Shown here: positions 34,131 to 42,957 of the stretch, piece by piece
Numbering within the stretch: position 1 is the stretch's first letter
Layout of the letters: each line of letters begins with the position of its first letter
Translations under genes and position numbers: made by a program
Notes under the pieces: model-generated
The model's input: only the letters and a program-made list of their open reading frames with translations
Database searches by the model: none
What the model was told of the DNA's origin: nothing
Assembly: GCA_000389735.1 (NCBI GenBank)
Contig: APJY01000002.1
Location: forward strand, 248,001-312,000
Length of the DNA: 64,000 bases
Reading direction: 5' to 3'
From: Sulfolobales archaeon Acd1
GTDB lineage: Archaea > Thermoproteota > Thermoprotei_A > Sulfolobales > Sulfolobaceae

Positions 34131-36050
34131 TTACAGCTGATAATTCCCGAGTCCTCCGAAGTGAAGATGTACGCTTACCGACGCTATTACCATGACATAT
34201 GTGATGATCAAGAGGATTGCAGTATGTAGAAAGCCCGCAGCGATTTTGCCCGTTTGCAATTTGCCTACCAGAAGGCCAGCCGTGATCGCGTTGAACAAAG
34301 CGCTGACCGAAATTAGGTAGATTGCCTTAGGGACTAGAACGACGGCCTCAGCTATAGGTCCGTATAGTGCACCGCTGGAGGAGGTCAGGATGGACTCAAT
34401 GGATATAGACATTAGAATTGTGGCCACTACGGCTAAGATCACGCCTACGTACGGCATTACTACGAGGATCTTAATCTTGCTGTAATAATCCCTCCGTACT
34501 TTTATCTGTAGATCTATCATATCGGCGAGGGTTCGTATTGACTCGGGAGTCAAATTGCCGATCTCTACCATGTCGGCCAGAGTGGTGAAGGCTACCCTGG
34601 ACGTGAAGTCGATAATCTTATCAGACGCTTTTCTCAGGGCGTCCTTAAGCGGAGCTCCAAGGCGCAAATAGGCGTCCGCAACCCTTAGTATAAGCGTGAG
34701 TTTGCCCAGCTCCTTTGAGTCCTTCAGGCTCCTGATCACGGTCTCCGGGGTGAGGCCCGACTTCACTCCTTCAGCCAGCGAGTTCAGGAACTTTACAACA
34801 TAAACGTCGTAACCCGTACCCTCGCTTAGCTCTTTCCTAGCCAACAGATACGGCGGAATGGACGCGATAACGAAGGCTAAGGTTATCGCCGTGGCCGTGG
34901 GAACCACTTGAGGAACTCCACCGCTCACGGTGAATAAATAGTAAAGTAATGAAACGGGCGTTGGGGCTATCGATGGATTAATCCTGTTTTCTACAACGCC
35001 AGCTATGAGTAGAAGCACTACCATCAGGACGAAACCTAGAGCTATCATTATAGTTCCCAACTTGTTAGCTTTCAGTTGTCTTTCGGGGAACTTCATTTGC
35101 GTCTGTTCCACCATTAACGCGAAGACCAGGTTCATGACAGGTACGAAGACTAGCGCGAGTAGGTACACCATGCCCATCGGCATGCTAACCAGGGACGGGA
35201 AAACGGCGGCCAGAATGATCATCAAGAAAATGGTTATGAAACCTGAGGCTAACCAGACCACGTAGGTCTCCCCTATCCCACTGAGCCTATCGGCCGCGGT
35301 GTTAGCCTTCAGTCTGAAAAGATCAAATAGATCTATCATTTTAGTTCTGACGGCGTCGACCACCGGAGCCCCTGTCCTCACGGCTGTGACGTAGGTGCTC
35401 ATGAGGTCGGAAAAGAGGTCAGACGGAACGGTATCTAGAGCCTTCAGTAGAGCCATTTCTACGCTCTCCCCGAAGTACTTCATACGTCCCGAAACGTAAC
35501 TCGCGAACTCCGCTATGTACTCGAACGCTCTAACTCTGCTAACCTCCTCGAATAGCGCTCTAGGCGAGAATCCCGTCCTTAAATATATCAGGAACATCGC
35601 GGAGAACGGAAGAGTTTCCGCATCGAATCCAACACGTCTCCTCTCGATCTCATTAGAGTAGTTGAGGTTGAACAAAATATGCGTTATAACCGGCGTAAGT
35701 CCCCCGAACAAAATACCGAAAATCCCTAAAACTAAGAACCCTGAAACTCTAGAACTTAGGAACTTTTCTATTCCTAATATTCCTAATATTATTAGCAATG
35801 CCGCGACCACTAAGCTTATGACCATAATAGACAAGTAATAGCTGGTGACGAGAAGCGGATTCCTAGGGTTTCCCGATTGTTTTAGTTTCTTCCCCATCGA
35901 TCTCGCTCGGTTAGTAACTAATCTACCAATGAATTTGCCAATGAATTTGCCTCTGAACCTCAAGAAGAACGTCTCAAGGGGGCTAGGCTCTCTCAAGAAC
36001 TCTCGTAATTTTCTCTCACTTTTGCTGTTCACGACGGGTTTATTGAACAA
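34131..36050 (-). CDS. TadC-like integral membrane assembly protein
   Basis: A 639-residue polytopic platform protein. Nine or more hydrophobic segments are visible, in two groups: about 70-130, 265-350 and 380-410, then 520-635. Two cytosolic loops with the conserved ARAFEYIAEF-type and GVKSGLTPETVIRSLKD-type helices are the GspF/TadC domains, present twice, as in archaeal FlaJ and UpsF relatives. Forms the membrane partner of the ATPase at 32254. A very basic N-terminal 65 residues precedes the first helix. Confidence 0.88.
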   Translation of the reverse strand: MFNKPVVNSKSERKLREFLREPSPLETFFLRFRGKFIGKFIGRLVTNRARSMGKKLKQSGNPRNPLLVTSYYLSIMVISLVVAALLIILGILGIEKFLSSRVSGFLVLGIFGILFGGLTPVITHILFNLNYSNEIERRRVGFDAETLPFSAMFLIYLRTGFSPRALFEEVSRVRAFEYIAEFASYVSGRMKYFGESVEMALLKALDTVPSDLFSDLMSTYVTAVRTGAPVVDAVRTKMIDLFDLFRLKANTAADRLSGIGETYVVWLASGFITIFLMIILAAVFPSLVSMPMGMVYLLALVFVPVMNLVFALMVEQTQMKFPERQLKANKLGTIMIALGFVLMVVLLLIAGVVENRINPSIAPTPVSLLYYLFTVSGGVPQVVPTATAITLAFVIASIPPYLLARKELSEGTGYDVYVVKFLNSLAEGVKSGLTPETVIRSLKDSKELGKLTLILRVADAYLRLGAPLKDALRKASDKIIDFTSRVAFTTLADMVEIGNLTPESIRTLADMIDLQIKVRRDYYSKIKILVVMPYVGVILAVVATILMSISIESILTSSSGALYGPIAEAVVLVPKAIYLISVSALFNAITAGLLVGKLQTGKIAAGFLHTAILLIITYVMVIASVSVHLHFGGLGNYQL

Positions 36051-36128
36051 GTTGAGACTTAAATGAGTTACGGTGCACTGAACTATTTCGCATAGCTAAC
36101 AATAATTTTTGTGAATTCGACAATCATT

Positions 36129-37205
36129 CTACTTAACTCTGATTTCAACGACGTCCTTATCCTCCAGGACGTGATCCATGCCGACTTTCTCCCCTGGATA
36201 ATTGACGCTCTTTCCCCAGACTCTGGCGTACTTAAAGTTCTCAGCCAGCTCGTTGTGCAATTTCCTAGCCACATCTAGAACGGTGGAGCCTCGTTTCAGT
36301 ATGAGGGGCTCGCTGGAGGGCTTCTCCCCCGGCTCCTTTGTGTAGACTCTTATCACGTCCAGCGCCCTGAAGCATTCTCCCTTTATTCTCTCCAGTTGCT
36401 CAGGCTTTATGGAAGGAACTCCGTTGAACTCGAAATCCTCCAGGCTAACTATTATCGGCGTTCTGTAGACTACTGACTCGAATATCGATTTCTCGACGTC
36501 GTCCAAAGTAACCTCGCCGTAGATCTTAACGGTCCCCGACTTAATCCCGTAGCTTTTCAGGAACTCCCTGAGCTCTCTTTCGTCGCTTCCTATTAGTTTC
36601 CCCATTATCACCAGGTTCAAAGTCGAACCGTACCTGTTCTTCTCGATCACGACCCGACCTTTAGGCTTCCTGAGGAGGACGTTATTACTCTCAAACAACT
36701 CTACCAATTTCTGGAACTCCTCCTTAGTTCTGACAGCGAACAGTATGGCGTCGGCGTTCCTAGCTAACGCTATTAGCCTCGTACTCCAAGTCTTTGACTC
36801 GAGGCTGAAGGGCGGAGGGTTAACGAGCTGTATCGGGACGTCCTCGTAATACATCATCCCTGGCACCGGTGCGGTTTCAGGCTCCTGGGTGACCCCGGTG
36901 AGCTTAACCATGAGCTCTCGTCTAAGCTCGTAATCCCCCACTAGTAGGACTTGCCCCGCACCCTCCTTCTCTATTATGAACTGCTGGCCCCTTCCAGCAG
37001 CCCTCGACTTCCTCTTTTGTAATTCCGCCTCCTCCTTCAGCTCGGCCAGCCTTCTCTTGGCCCAGTAAACCAAGTTCTCTGTGCCCTTGTGCTTAGGTAC
37101 GGCGCTCAGGAACTCCTCCAAGGCCTTAATCTTATCCTCAGTCGTCTTGGCCTCCATGTATTTCAGCCACTTGGCCTTGGCCTCCGCAGGAAGGTTAGTA
37201 ACCAA
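36129..37205 (-). CDS. TGS-domain protein with a degenerate DRG-type GTPase domain
   Basis: A 358-residue relative of the DRG GTPases. Region 1-75 is a helical segment with a basic end; region 84-290 corresponds to the G domain; residues 295-358 form the TGS domain (ILKRGSTVLDVARKLH and VGMDHVLEDKDVVEIRV). The P-loop GxxxxGKS is replaced by GDYELRRE at residues 90-97, and the DxPG of G3 by Asn-Pro-Pro-Pro at 129-132. Nucleotide binding by the usual mechanism is therefore unlikely. DRG and TGS proteins bind ribosomes or RNA; that role may persist. It starts seven bases after rnhB. Confidence 0.83.
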   Translation of the reverse strand: MVTNLPAEAKAKWLKYMEAKTTEDKIKALEEFLSAVPKHKGTENLVYWAKRRLAELKEEAELQKRKSRAAGRGQQFIIEKEGAGQVLLVGDYELRRELMVKLTGVTQEPETAPVPGMMYYEDVPIQLVNPPPFSLESKTWSTRLIALARNADAILFAVRTKEEFQKLVELFESNNVLLRKPKGRVVIEKNRYGSTLNLVIMGKLIGSDERELREFLKSYGIKSGTVKIYGEVTLDDVEKSIFESVVYRTPIIVSLEDFEFNGVPSIKPEQLERIKGECFRALDVIRVYTKEPGEKPSSEPLILKRGSTVLDVARKLHNELAENFKYARVWGKSVNYPGEKVGMDHVLEDKDVVEIRVK

Positions 37206-37211
37206 GTAGTT

Positions 37212-37844
37212 TCACCTTTTCTTCCTGAACTCGGAAGGGGCCAGGTCCTTCAGGGATTTCCAGGATTTCCTTACTATGGGGGGCAAATAACCGTTAAGCC
37301 TATAATATTCGACAACCCAACTCTTGGTCCTTTCGTCAGAAGGGTAGCCGGAGCCGAAGTCGCCGTAAGAGGCCTTTAACCCCTCTACGATCGAGTCCCT
37401 CAGAACCTTGGCCACTATGCTGGCCGCGCCGACGGAGACGTACTTCGAGTCGGCCTTCTCTTCGATCACTACCTCCTTTATGCCTAACCAATACCTGAAG
37501 TACGTGACTAGGGGAGAGGACTCCCCCACCTTGTCTATGAAGATCGACTCCACCGCGTTAAGCCTGGCCAGTCCGGAGACCATGCTCTCTAAAGCCTGGT
37601 AAGTCAGGGAGTTCAGGTTATAACGATCGAGGACTTCGGGTGGTATGAAAGTCACCGCCGAGGCCTCGGCCAACTCCAAGATCTGGGGGAAGAGCTCCGC
37701 CCTCTTGTTAGGGGTGAGCTGTTTGCTGTCCTTGACGCCTAGCTCCTCAAGCGTTTTCAAAACGTCTATCCTGAAGCCGACGCAGGCTATCACGAGAGGG
37801 CCAATTAGTGGGCCCCTACCTGCCTCGTCGCAGCCCACGATCAT
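37212..37844 (-). CDS. rnhB: Ribonuclease HII
   Basis: Cuts the RNA strand of RNA-DNA hybrids and single ribonucleotides in DNA. The 210-residue protein has the first acidic pair in GCDEAGRGPLIGPLV (Asp6 and Glu7), the SKQLTPNKR motif near residue 40, a mid-chain Asp in IFIDKVGES (near residue 99) and a late Asp in the FGSGYPSDERT motif. The stop is seven bases before the TGS gene. The start overlaps the Nmd3 gene by four bases (ATGA). Confidence 0.95.
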   Translation of the reverse strand: MIVGCDEAGRGPLIGPLVIACVGFRIDVLKTLEELGVKDSKQLTPNKRAELFPQILELAEASAVTFIPPEVLDRYNLNSLTYQALESMVSGLARLNAVESIFIDKVGESSPLVTYFRYWLGIKEVVIEEKADSKYVSVGAASIVAKVLRDSIVEGLKASYGDFGSGYPSDERTKSWVVEYYRLNGYLPPIVRKSWKSLKDLAPSEFRKKR

Positions 37845-38557
37845 AGCCTGACCGAAATCACCAGTTTCGCCATTCTCTTCCCGTCCTTGACCTTTTCCGA
37901 CTCGAACGTTTCCTTTACCTCAGCCCCGCTGTAGTGCGCCAGGAAGCTCGCTATGAGGTTTTTCGCAGCGCTCTTCGAGGCGAAGTAGTAGTCCACACCT
38001 TCCTTGCCCTCTATAACGTTGGTCAAGGCCCCCGTGTATTGACCTGTAATGAAGGACTCGAAGAACGCCCTCTTGTCCTCGTCAAGCCTCTTCTCCTTGA
38101 ACCTCAGCTGGACTTTGGCCTCGTAGTAACCTGTCTTCTTGTTCATACACTCGTTGCACAACGTTTTTGATATATCCAGGAGGACGTCTTTCCTCACCTC
38201 GAACCTGTGACCCTCGAGATCTCCCGTAAGCAATATTACTGCGTGCGTCCTGTTGCCCGCGTCCCTCCAGAGCCTCTCCACGGAGATCTCGTAGGTCTTA
38301 ACAAGCCTATCTACAGTCGTTCTGGGTGCGACGAGCTTCCATATGTACTCCCTCAGCGGGTCCTCTGTCTCGGGCTTGATCCACTTGCCGGATATCCACA
38401 TAGACCCGCAGAGCTTACACATCTTGCCCTTAACTTCACTGGGGGTTTCCACGACAAGCCTATGCTTTACGTAACACTCCGCACAAAGTCTCCCGTCAAC
38501 GAGGGGGACGTCAGTTTTACCACAAAGCACGCAGAATTTGCTCGCCATCTCAATCAC
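37841..38557 (-). CDS. Nmd3-like zinc protein
   Basis: A 238-residue archaeal Nmd3 relative. Zinc knuckles come from Cys9/Cys12, Cys25/Cys28, Cys47/Cys50 and a later CNEC pair near residue 130. In eukaryotes Nmd3 binds the large ribosomal subunit and exports it; archaeal forms keep the zinc region and an OB-like core. ATG at 38557 or 38545 (the latter starts MASKFC). It is part of an operon of rnhB, Nmd3, DUF424 and aIF2-beta genes joined by four-base overlaps. Confidence 0.85.
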   Translation of the reverse strand: MIEMASKFCVLCGKTDVPLVDGRLCAECYVKHRLVVETPSEVKGKMCKLCGSMWISGKWIKPETEDPLREYIWKLVAPRTTVDRLVKTYEISVERLWRDAGNRTHAVILLTGDLEGHRFEVRKDVLLDISKTLCNECMNKKTGYYEAKVQLRFKEKRLDEDKRAFFESFITGQYTGALTNVIEGKEGVDYYFASKSAAKNLIASFLAHYSGAEVKETFESEKVKDGKRMAKLVISVRL

Positions 38558-38844
38558 ATGTTGAACATTTGAGCGAACTTCACTCCTTCTACCTCATCGT
38601 AAGCAGCTATTAACCCCTGTTCGAGAGCTTCCTCCACAACGGTGTTACCAATGAGCGTCGCTACGGTGGCCGTTCGCGCCTCGTCCAGAGCCACGTTGAG
38701 GTCGACCTGCTCGCCCGAGTAGAAATCCTCGCTTACGTCCAGAACCTTGTTCCCGCTCCTGTAAACCTTCCCTAACAGGGCTGGCTCAACTACCCCAACT
38801 ATCTTGACGTTCTCGATCCTCCTGACGCTCAGGAGGACTATCAT
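38554..38844 (-). CDS. DUF424 protein
   Basis: A 96-residue archaeal conserved protein. The start at 38844 overlaps the aIF2-beta stop as ATGA; it gives MIVLLSVRRIENVKIV, the usual beginning of the family. Its gene is regularly adjacent to aIF2-beta in archaea, so a role in translation initiation or ribosome biogenesis is inferred. A predicted all-strand and helix mix with the DLNVALDEARTAT segment. Upstream extension to 38895 would overlap more and add residues not expected. Confidence 0.85.
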   Translation of the reverse strand: MIVLLSVRRIENVKIVGVVEPALLGKVYRSGNKVLDVSEDFYSGEQVDLNVALDEARTATVATLIGNTVVEEALEQGLIAAYDEVEGVKFAQMFNM

Positions 38845-39263
38845 ATCGGCTTCACCGGGGTTTGCGCTCCGCAAGCTAGGCAGGAGACGTACCACACCTT
38901 GCCTTCTTTCTTAAGCACGGTGTCGTAAGAGCCGCAGGTGCTACACCTGACGTAAATCTTTAGGAACCGGTCCATGAGCGTGTTAATGGAGGACGAGGAG
39001 AACTTGCCCTGAATCACCAGTTGGCCGCTCTCATTGACTGATCCAGGGGCTCCCAGCTCCTTCAGTAAGTACTTCATGACGAGCCTTTCCTCCCTCCTTA
39101 TCCTGTCACAGTACTCCCTGAAGTTCTTAATGACCGTGTTGGGCCCCACGTTGAAGATCACTAAGTTAGGTATGACCTGGTTACCGACAACCTTAGCTTT
39201 TTGGGGAATTTCCTCGAACGCCCTGTCCAGGAGCTTCAGGTACTCCTCTTCCGTTTGTGCCAC
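38841..39263 (-). CDS. eif2b: Translation initiation factor aIF2 subunit beta
   Basis: A 140-residue beta subunit of the factor that brings initiator Met-tRNA to the small ribosomal subunit. N-terminal helix, central alpha/beta core with NTVIKNFREYCDRIRRE, and a C-terminal zinc ribbon of Cys107, Cys110, Cys128 and Cys131. Starts with GTG. First gene of the four-gene minus-strand operon reaching rnhB and divergent from a tRNA methylthiotransferase gene. Confidence 0.95.
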   Translation of the reverse strand: MAQTEEEYLKLLDRAFEEIPQKAKVVGNQVIPNLVIFNVGPNTVIKNFREYCDRIRREERLVMKYLLKELGAPGSVNESGQLVIQGKFSSSSINTLMDRFLKIYVRCSTCGSYDTVLKKEGKVWYVSCLACGAQTPVKPI

Positions 39264-39306
39264 GTCTACGTCTTTTTAGATTCCGCTAATATATGCTTCC
39301 GTCGAA

Positions 39307-40569
39307 ATGAGGGTCTACATCGAGACCTACGGCTGTGCCCTTAACAGGGGAGACAGCGCGATAATGGCGACCGTGCTTTCGGAACGGGGGCACGAGATAA
39401 CGGAGAACCTGAACGAAGCCCAGGTAGCGATCATCAACACGTGTGCTGTGAGGCTTGAGACCGAGGAGAGGATGAAGCAGAGGATAAGGGAGCTGAGGAG
39501 GACGGGTAAGAGGCTAGTCGTCGCCGGTTGTCTCGCCGGAGCCCTGCCGGCTACCGTTTCGGCCCTGGCGCCTGAGGCCTCCATACTGGGCCCTCAGGCC
39601 GTCGAAAGGATAGCGGAGGTCGTCGAGTCGCCGGAAAGGCAGGTGATCCTCGAGGGGACTAAAGCGGTTAAAGTGCCCAGAGTGTTCGAGGGTAAGATCT
39701 TCATCGTCCCGATTGCCGACGGTTGCGCGGGCGAGTGCTCGTTCTGCATAACTAAACTCGCCAGGAGGAAGCTAAGGAGTTATCCAATGAGAGAGATCGT
39801 GGAGGCCGTGAAGGAGGCCGTCGCTAAAGGGGCCGTAGAGGTAGAGCTCACAGCTCAGGACACGGCAGCTTATGGCCTAGACCTAGGCGGGGAGGTGAGG
39901 CTACCCGACCTGGTGGAAGAAGTCGCGGAGATTGAGGGGAACTTCATGGTTAGGGTGGGTATGATGACTCCAGAACAGGCCATGAGTACAGTGGACGGCC
40001 TGGTTGAAGCGCTAAACATGGAGAAGGTGTACAAGTTCGTTCATTTACCCGTGCAGTCGGGAAGCGACAAGGTGTTGAAGCTCATGAACAGGAAGTACAC
40101 GATCGACGAGTACAAGCGATTAGTAAAGGAGCTGAGGTCGAAAGTCCCAGGTCTGAGCGTGGCCACCGACATAATCGTGGGCCACCCAGGGGAGGACGAG
40201 GAGGACTTCCAGCAGACCTTGGATCTCATGAAGGAGCTGAGGTTCGAGAGGATCCACTTAGCCATGTACTCAATAAGACCGAACACCGTGAGCGCTGGGC
40301 TCCCACAGGTCCCGGACAGCGTTAAGAAGGAGAGGATGAAAACCGCTATGGGCCTCTACGAGTCGATAGCCTATGATATCCACAGCGAGTACGTGGGCAA
40401 GACCGTAGAGGTCCTAACGACTGAGCTGGGTAGGAAGGGCTCGGTCATAGGCAGGTTAAGGAATTACATTCCCGTCGTCGTAAAGAACGAGAGCTCTTTG
40501 GGCAATTGGGTGAAAGTCGTGATAGAAGAGGCGTCCTTTTACGATTTAAGAGGGTATAAGCTGAATTAA
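39307..40569 (+). CDS. tRNA t6A methylthiotransferase (e-MtaB/CDKAL1 type)
   Basis: Converts t6A37 to ms2t6A in tRNAs reading ANN codons. The 420-residue enzyme has the N-terminal UPF0004 domain with cluster ligands Cys10, Cys46 and Cys75, the radical-SAM motif Cys140-x3-Cys144-x2-Cys147, and a C-terminal TRAM domain at about residues 355-420. The archaeal/eukaryotic subfamily is indicated by GDSAIM near the beginning (MiaB has different residues). Promoter is a T-rich TATA-like box near 39275-39280. Confidence 0.92.
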   Translation: MRVYIETYGCALNRGDSAIMATVLSERGHEITENLNEAQVAIINTCAVRLETEERMKQRIRELRRTGKRLVVAGCLAGALPATVSALAPEASILGPQAVERIAEVVESPERQVILEGTKAVKVPRVFEGKIFIVPIADGCAGECSFCITKLARRKLRSYPMREIVEAVKEAVAKGAVEVELTAQDTAAYGLDLGGEVRLPDLVEEVAEIEGNFMVRVGMMTPEQAMSTVDGLVEALNMEKVYKFVHLPVQSGSDKVLKLMNRKYTIDEYKRLVKELRSKVPGLSVATDIIVGHPGEDEEDFQQTLDLMKELRFERIHLAMYSIRPNTVSAGLPQVPDSVKKERMKTAMGLYESIAYDIHSEYVGKTVEVLTTELGRKGSVIGRLRNYIPVVVKNESSLGNWVKVVIEEASFYDLRGYKLN

Positions 40570-40582
40570 ACGTCATTAAACG
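40565..40582. repeat. Direct repeat of ATTAAACG one helical turn apart
   Basis: ATTAAACG occurs at 40565-40572 and 40575-40582, start to start ten bases, so both face the same side of the helix. The first copy includes the stop codon of the methylthiotransferase gene. Flanks CTGAA and TTCAG are complementary. The site is about 14 bases before a TTATTTT TATA-like box for the thiolase gene. Confidence 0.45.
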
Positions 40583-40624
40583 CGTTCAGAAAAGCTTATT
40601 TTGAATCCTCTCCCATGTCGCCCC

Positions 40625-41812
40625 GTGGACGTTTATATAGTCTCGGCAGTCAGGACCCCCATCGGTAAGTTCGGGGGGTCCCTCAAGGACGTCAACCCCG
40701 CGGATTTAGGGGCTTTGGTGATAAGGGAGGCCTTGAAGAGGTCTAACGTACCCCCTGAGAAGATCGACATAACGATTATGGGGAACATCCTCAGGGCGGG
40801 CTACGGCCAGGACTTAGCTAAGCAGGCGGCGGTAAAGGCTGGAATCCCGATGGATGTGGATGGTTACTGCGTGGATATGGTGTGTTCTAGCGGTATGATG
40901 AGCGTGATTAACGCTACTCAGATGATCAAGAGCGGTGACGCCGACGTGATTGTTGCCGGAGGAATGGAGAGCATGAGCAGGGCCAGGTTGGCGGTCGACC
41001 CCGACGTGAGATGGGGAGTTAAGATGTTGTTCGGTAAAAGCCTGAACTTCATCGACACGATGCTAATGGACGGCCTCACGGACCCGTTCAACTTGAAGCT
41101 CATGGGCATGGAGGCCGATATGATAGCCAAGGCCCACGGCATAACCAGGAAGGAGCTGGACGAGGTGGCTTACATGAGTCACAAGAGGGCCGCGGAGGCG
41201 ACGGACAAAGGGTATTTCGCGAAGGAAATAGTGCCCGTCCCCCTGCCCGACGGCAAGGTTTTCAGCGCCGATGAGGGTATAAGGAGGGACACGTCACCCG
41301 AGAAGCTGGCCGCCCTCAAGCCCGCCTTCTCACCCGACGGCTACCACACTCCGGGGAACTCCTCCCAGATTTCCGACGGCGCGGCCGCGCTAGTCCTGAT
41401 GAGTGAGAAAGCCGTTAAAGAATACGGGGTCGAGCCTATAGCGAGGATTATGGGCTACAGCTGGGCTGGGATAGAGAGCTGGAGGTTCACTGAGGCTCCT
41501 GTTCCTGCCATAAAGAAACTATTGGAGAGGCTTAACCTGACGGTCGAGAAGGTGGATTTCTTCGAGAACAACGAAGCGTTCGCGGTGAACAGCGTTCTGG
41601 TGAACAGGTATCTCGGCATTCCCTATGATAAGTTGAACGTGTTCGGGGGAGCGATAGCTCTTGGTCACCCGATAGGCGCCACTGGGGCAAGGATAATCGT
41701 CACCCTGCTCAACGTGCTGTCGACGATGAAAGGTAGGATCGGAATAGCCAGCTTGTGTCACGGTACCGGCGGGGCTACAGCTGTCGCCGTGGAGCTACTC
41801 AGGCCTCTCTAG
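40625..41812 (+). CDS. Acetyl-CoA acetyltransferase (thiolase)
   Basis: Cleaves or forms acetoacetyl-CoA; in Sulfolobales it closes the 3-hydroxypropionate/4-hydroxybutyrate cycle and supplies mevalonate synthesis. Signatures: active-site Cys in VCSSGM near residue 88, NNEAFAV, GGAIALGHPIGATGAR and the CHGTGG general-base Cys near the end. GTG 40625 is chosen because the TATA-like TTATTTT at about 40596 predicts a start near 40622 and the protein would begin directly at VDVYIVSAVRTP; a TTG eight codons earlier is weaker. Length 395 residues, standard for the family. Confidence 0.92.
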   Translation: MDVYIVSAVRTPIGKFGGSLKDVNPADLGALVIREALKRSNVPPEKIDITIMGNILRAGYGQDLAKQAAVKAGIPMDVDGYCVDMVCSSGMMSVINATQMIKSGDADVIVAGGMESMSRARLAVDPDVRWGVKMLFGKSLNFIDTMLMDGLTDPFNLKLMGMEADMIAKAHGITRKELDEVAYMSHKRAAEATDKGYFAKEIVPVPLPDGKVFSADEGIRRDTSPEKLAALKPAFSPDGYHTPGNSSQISDGAAALVLMSEKAVKEYGVEPIARIMGYSWAGIESWRFTEAPVPAIKKLLERLNLTVEKVDFFENNEAFAVNSVLVNRYLGIPYDKLNVFGGAIALGHPIGATGARIIVTLLNVLSTMKGRIGIASLCHGTGGATAVAVELLRPL

Positions 41813-41823
41813 CTTTTTTAGCT
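41811..41823 (+). terminator. T6 terminator flanked by AGCT arms
   Basis: The thiolase stop TAG runs into AGC, six T, then AGCT: a short AGC/GCT symmetry around a T6 run. It precedes the aIF1A gene start by about 40 bases. Confidence 0.45.
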
Positions 41824-41861
41824 GAACAACTGAAGAAGAAAGCAACACGGTGATGGATTAG

Positions 41862-42185
41862 GTGACAAAGAAGAGAGCGGAGCAAAGCCAAGTTAAGGAG
41901 CTGAGAAAGCCTGAGCCTTACGAGGTGATCTGCGTAGTCAAGAAGCTTTTAGGGGCGGAGCACGTCCAGGTCCTTTGCTTGGACGGCAAGGAGAGGATGG
42001 GAAGAATACCGGGTAAATACAAGAAGAGGATGTGGATCAAGGAGGGCGACGTGGTCATTGTCCAGCCTTGGGACTTCCAGCCTAACAAGTGCGACGTAGT
42101 TTACAGATACGAAGACTCCGAGCTAAGGAAGCTGGTTGAAGAGGGCATCGTGGATAAGGATCTACTTGAGCAATTAAGAGGATAA
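41862..42185 (+). CDS. eif1a: Translation initiation factor aIF1A
   Basis: An S1/OB-fold factor of 107 residues that stabilises initiator tRNA binding to the small subunit. Typical segment [40 protein letters not shown] covers the OB barrel. Starts with GTG. Five bases separate its stop from the next gene (Rio1), and the KH protein follows four bases after that, giving an operon devoted to small-subunit maturation and initiation. Confidence 0.95.
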   Translation: MTKKRAEQSQVKELRKPEPYEVICVVKKLLGAEHVQVLCLDGKERMGRIPGKYKKRMWIKEGDVVIVQPWDFQPNKCDVVYRYEDSELRKLVEEGIVDKDLLEQLRG

Positions 42186-42189
42186 GGTT

Positions 42190-42954
42190 TTGAAGAAGGT
42201 AGGAAAAGAAGAGAAAAGAAGAAAGGACGAGGACCTTTTTAAGGTAGTTGACAGCACGATAGATACGAGGACTTATCTAAATATCATAAAGATCTCGAGA
42301 AGACTTAATTTAAAGAAAATTTTCGGGGCGATTTCTTCTGGTAAGGAAGCTAAGGTTTATCCTGCCGTGACTTACGACGGTAGCTGGGTCGCACTGAAGA
42401 TATACTACGTGAGCACGGCCCAGAGCAAGAGAGCGATAGAGAAGTACATGTTCAGCGACCCAAGGTTCGAGGGAGCAAAGGCAACCAGCTCTAGGAAGCT
42501 CCTCACGCTATGGGCGAGGAAGGAATACGGCAACCTAGAGCAAATGTACAACAACGGAGTTAGGGTCCCGAGGCCTATCGCGGTCTTGGAGAACATCCTG
42601 GCCATGGAGTTCATCGGTGAGGAAGGGACGAGGGCGCCGATGCTTTACGAGCTTCCGGAGGACGAGATAACGGCCGATCTGTACGCCGACGTGATGTTAC
42701 AAATAGAGAGCATGGTAACTAGAGCTAAGTTAATTCACGGCGATCTGAGCGAGTACAACGTCATGGTCTATCAGGGCAAATGTTACATAATAGATGTAGG
42801 GCAAGCGGTGCCAATCACCCACGAGAACGCTGAGGAGCTCCTAATGAGGGATCTAAAGAACGTTTCCAGGTTCTTTGAGTCCCACGGAATCGAGGTAAGG
42901 GATCCTGAAAGAGTTTTTTACGAACTATGGGAAGAGGTGAAGCCAGGGACTTAG
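42190..42954 (+). CDS. Rio1-type atypical serine kinase/ATPase
   Basis: A 254-residue RIO kinase. ATP loop SSGKEAKVYPA near residue 48, catalytic LIHGDLSEYNVMV near residue 180 and metal-binding IIDVGQAV near residue 200 are all present. RIO1 releases maturation factors from the small ribosomal subunit precursor. TTG start just after aIF1A. The N-terminal 30 residues are highly basic. Confidence 0.94.
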   Translation: MKKVGKEEKRRKDEDLFKVVDSTIDTRTYLNIIKISRRLNLKKIFGAISSGKEAKVYPAVTYDGSWVALKIYYVSTAQSKRAIEKYMFSDPRFEGAKATSSRKLLTLWARKEYGNLEQMYNNGVRVPRPIAVLENILAMEFIGEEGTRAPMLYELPEDEITADLYADVMLQIESMVTRAKLIHGDLSEYNVMVYQGKCYIIDVGQAVPITHENAEELLMRDLKNVSRFFESHGIEVRDPERVFYELWEEVKPGT

Positions 42955-42957
42955 GCT

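Noticed and set aside
38844-38895. Upstream extension of the DUF424 protein
   Set aside because: The 17 extra residues fall inside aIF2-beta coding sequence; the ATG at 38844 gives the expected family start.
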